From a virus, in IMG/VR virus record IMGVR_UViG_3300042691_015524, positions 1 through 29,032 of that record: a stretch of 29,032 nt of DNA, one strand, 5' to 3'. Below the pieces are notes generated by a model that did no database searches, was not told the DNA's origin, and worked only from the letters and a program-made list of their open reading frames with translations. Below, one piece after another: positions 27,866 to 29,032 of the stretch (position 1 is its first letter; the number at the start of each line of letters is the position of its first letter). A program made the position numbers and the translations under genes.

Positions 27866-28645
27866 ATGAATATTCAGGACGGTGACGGGATCGTGATCCC
27901 GGTATCCAACGACACTCAGGAAACACCCACGGCTCGCCCGGAAGGTCGTGTTTTCACCGAATCCGAGGTTGAAGCAATTCGCCGTCAGGAGAAGGACAAA
28001 CTGTATAAGCGTGTTGAAGACGCTGACGGTCGTGTCCGTACCCTTGAGGAGCAGTTGTCTGTCATCTCTCAGGAGCGCGAAGCGGCCCGCCAAGAGGCCG
28101 CAGAACGAGCCCGCGCCGAGGCGGAGATTCTCCGTCAGCGTGAAGCCGAGGAATTGAGCGCCAAGGAACTTCTCTCCAAGCGTGAGGACGAGTTCAACCA
28201 GCGCATCAATCAGGTGGAGCAGGAATGGCGGAGCAAGTTTGAAGAAATTGAGCGCCAGCGTCAGGCGCAGGAGGCCCTCCTTGAGAAGGAGCGGCGCATC
28301 CAGCAGATTGAGTCTTACCGCCAGCGTCGTATGGCGGAGGAGCAAGAGACTATTATCCCCGAACTTCGTGACCTTATTTCGGGAAATAGTGAAGAAGATA
28401 TTGATAATAGTATTGCTGTACTCCGTGAGCGCAGTAATGCTATAATTGAATCAATCCAACAGGCGACTTCCCAAAGCCGTCTGCGGGGACCGCAGGTAAC
28501 TGCGCCCCCGACTGGGCCAATGGAAAACCAATCGGAATACCAGACGCTGTCGGCGGATGACATCCGCCAAATGCCGATGGATCAGTACATGAAAATGCGT
28601 GAACGGCTCATGCAAGCGGCTCGGTCCCCCCGAGGGCGCTTCTAA
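27866..28645 (+). CDS. Capsid scaffolding-like protein
   Basis: 259 residues, mostly a long charged coiled coil (about residues 30-165) rich in Glu, Arg and Gln (VEAIRRQEKDKLYKRVEDAD; REAARQEAAERARAEAEILR). A less regular part and a C-terminal basic segment follow (YMKMRERLMQAARSPRGRF). This composition, with a short basic end that could contact the capsid, and its place between portal and major capsid gene are those of a scaffolding protein. AAGAGG upstream as ribosome-binding site. Confidence 0.82.
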   Translation: MNIQDGDGIVIPVSNDTQETPTARPEGRVFTESEVEAIRRQEKDKLYKRVEDADGRVRTLEEQLSVISQEREAARQEAAERARAEAEILRQREAEELSAKELLSKREDEFNQRINQVEQEWRSKFEEIERQRQAQEALLEKERRIQQIESYRQRRMAEEQETIIPELRDLISGNSEEDIDNSIAVLRERSNAIIESIQQATSQSRLRGPQVTAPPTGPMENQSEYQTLSADDIRQMPMDQYMKMRERLMQAARSPRGRF

Positions 28646-28683
28646 CCAAAACCCAACAACAACCTATCCCGGAGGATATTCAA

Positions 28684-29032
28684 ATGGCCCTTCCCGCCCC
28701 TGTAGGGGGTGCGATCACCGGAGCAGGTCTTGGTTCCATCACCACGACCGGCTACTCCAGCGACGCGACCCTCTCGCCCGCAATCCAGCAAATCTGGTCC
28801 AAGGAGATTCTGTTTCAGGCGATGCCCGTGCTTCGCTTTGAGCAGTTCGCCGTGAAGAAGACCGAACTCGGCGTCATGCCCGGTCTGACCATCAACTTCA
28901 TGCGCTACAACAACCTCAGCGTCAACGAGGACTCGGGTGCGACCCTTACCGAAGGTGTTCGCATGGAGCCCACCTCGCTGTCGGCTAGCCAGATTCAGAT
29001 CACCGTGTCTGAGCATGGTCAGGCTGTTGCCG
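28684..29032 (+). CDS. Major capsid protein, N4-gp56-like, 3' end outside window
   Basis: 116 residues visible from ATG 28684 with strong GGAGG. The segment LSPAIQQIWSKEILFQAMPV-LRFEQFAV, then KTELGVMPGLTINFMRYNNL, TLTEGVRMEPTSLSASQIQI and TVSEHGQAV, matches the N4-gp56 type major capsid protein pattern found in actinophages. The frame is still open at the window edge, so the C-terminal part is missing. Confidence 0.88.
   Translation, partial: MALPAPVGGAITGAGLGSITTTGYSSDATLSPAIQQIWSKEILFQAMPVLRFEQFAVKKTELGVMPGLTINFMRYNNLSVNEDSGATLTEGVRMEPTSLSASQIQITVSEHGQAVA

Noticed and set aside
1-29032. Integration or lysogeny functions (integrase, repressor, attachment site at the tRNA)
   Set aside because: No recombinase or repressor motifs were found, and no second copy of the tRNA 3' end was seen, so the lifestyle cannot be called from this window.

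Overview
The window is a stretch of a double-stranded DNA tailed bacteriophage genome (or prophage). It carries a terminase large subunit, portal, scaffold-like protein, the start of an N4-gp56-like major capsid protein, several tail fibres and a two-domain endolysin. The genes are tightly packed, mostly on the + strand, with ATGA, TAATG and TGATG junctions. Several features suggest an actinobacterial host, possibly an aquatic Acidimicrobiia-like one: many start codons lie 6-7 nt after a TAnnnT -10 hexamer with no ribosome-binding site (leaderless style), the tail proteins resemble actinophage families, and one gene encodes a secreted Thr-rich protein of a kind I associate with such bacteria. 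The host assignment is inference.

Layout. (1) 1-6.2 kb is an accessory region: a zinc-ribbon fragment, three tandem small paralogues, two larger paralogues with beta-clamp-like motifs, two proteins with ADP-ribosyltransferase-like motifs, a glycosyltransferase, a minus-strand methyltransferase, small conserved phage proteins and one tRNA. (2) 6.2-8.1 kb holds small membrane (holin-like) proteins around a secreted Thr-rich protein. (3) 8.1-17.8 kb holds tail or baseplate proteins and a run of fibre genes, each followed by a small accessory gene. (4) 17.9-19.9 kb holds the endolysin, a 23-residue membrane peptide and three unknown genes. (5) After a strong terminator-like hairpin at 20.0 kb, the packaging and head block runs TerL, small structural or unknown genes, a glycosylase-like protein, a helix-turn-helix-like protein, a metallophosphoesterase, portal, scaffold and capsid. 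Capsid is cut by the window end. No tape measure, integrase, repressor, polymerase or CRISPR array is visible.

The most interesting structures are these: an ADP-ribosyltransferase-like gene inserted behind a membrane-protein gene, with the 48-bp 3' end of that gene duplicated on the far side; a palindromic -10 (AGTATACT) placed so that it could drive two divergent leaderless genes; four fibre genes that show all combinations of two N-terminal and two central modules; and a tRNA whose predicted promoter would start transcription at its first base, with an inverted repeat across that promoter. Assignments come from reading motifs by eye. No database search was run.
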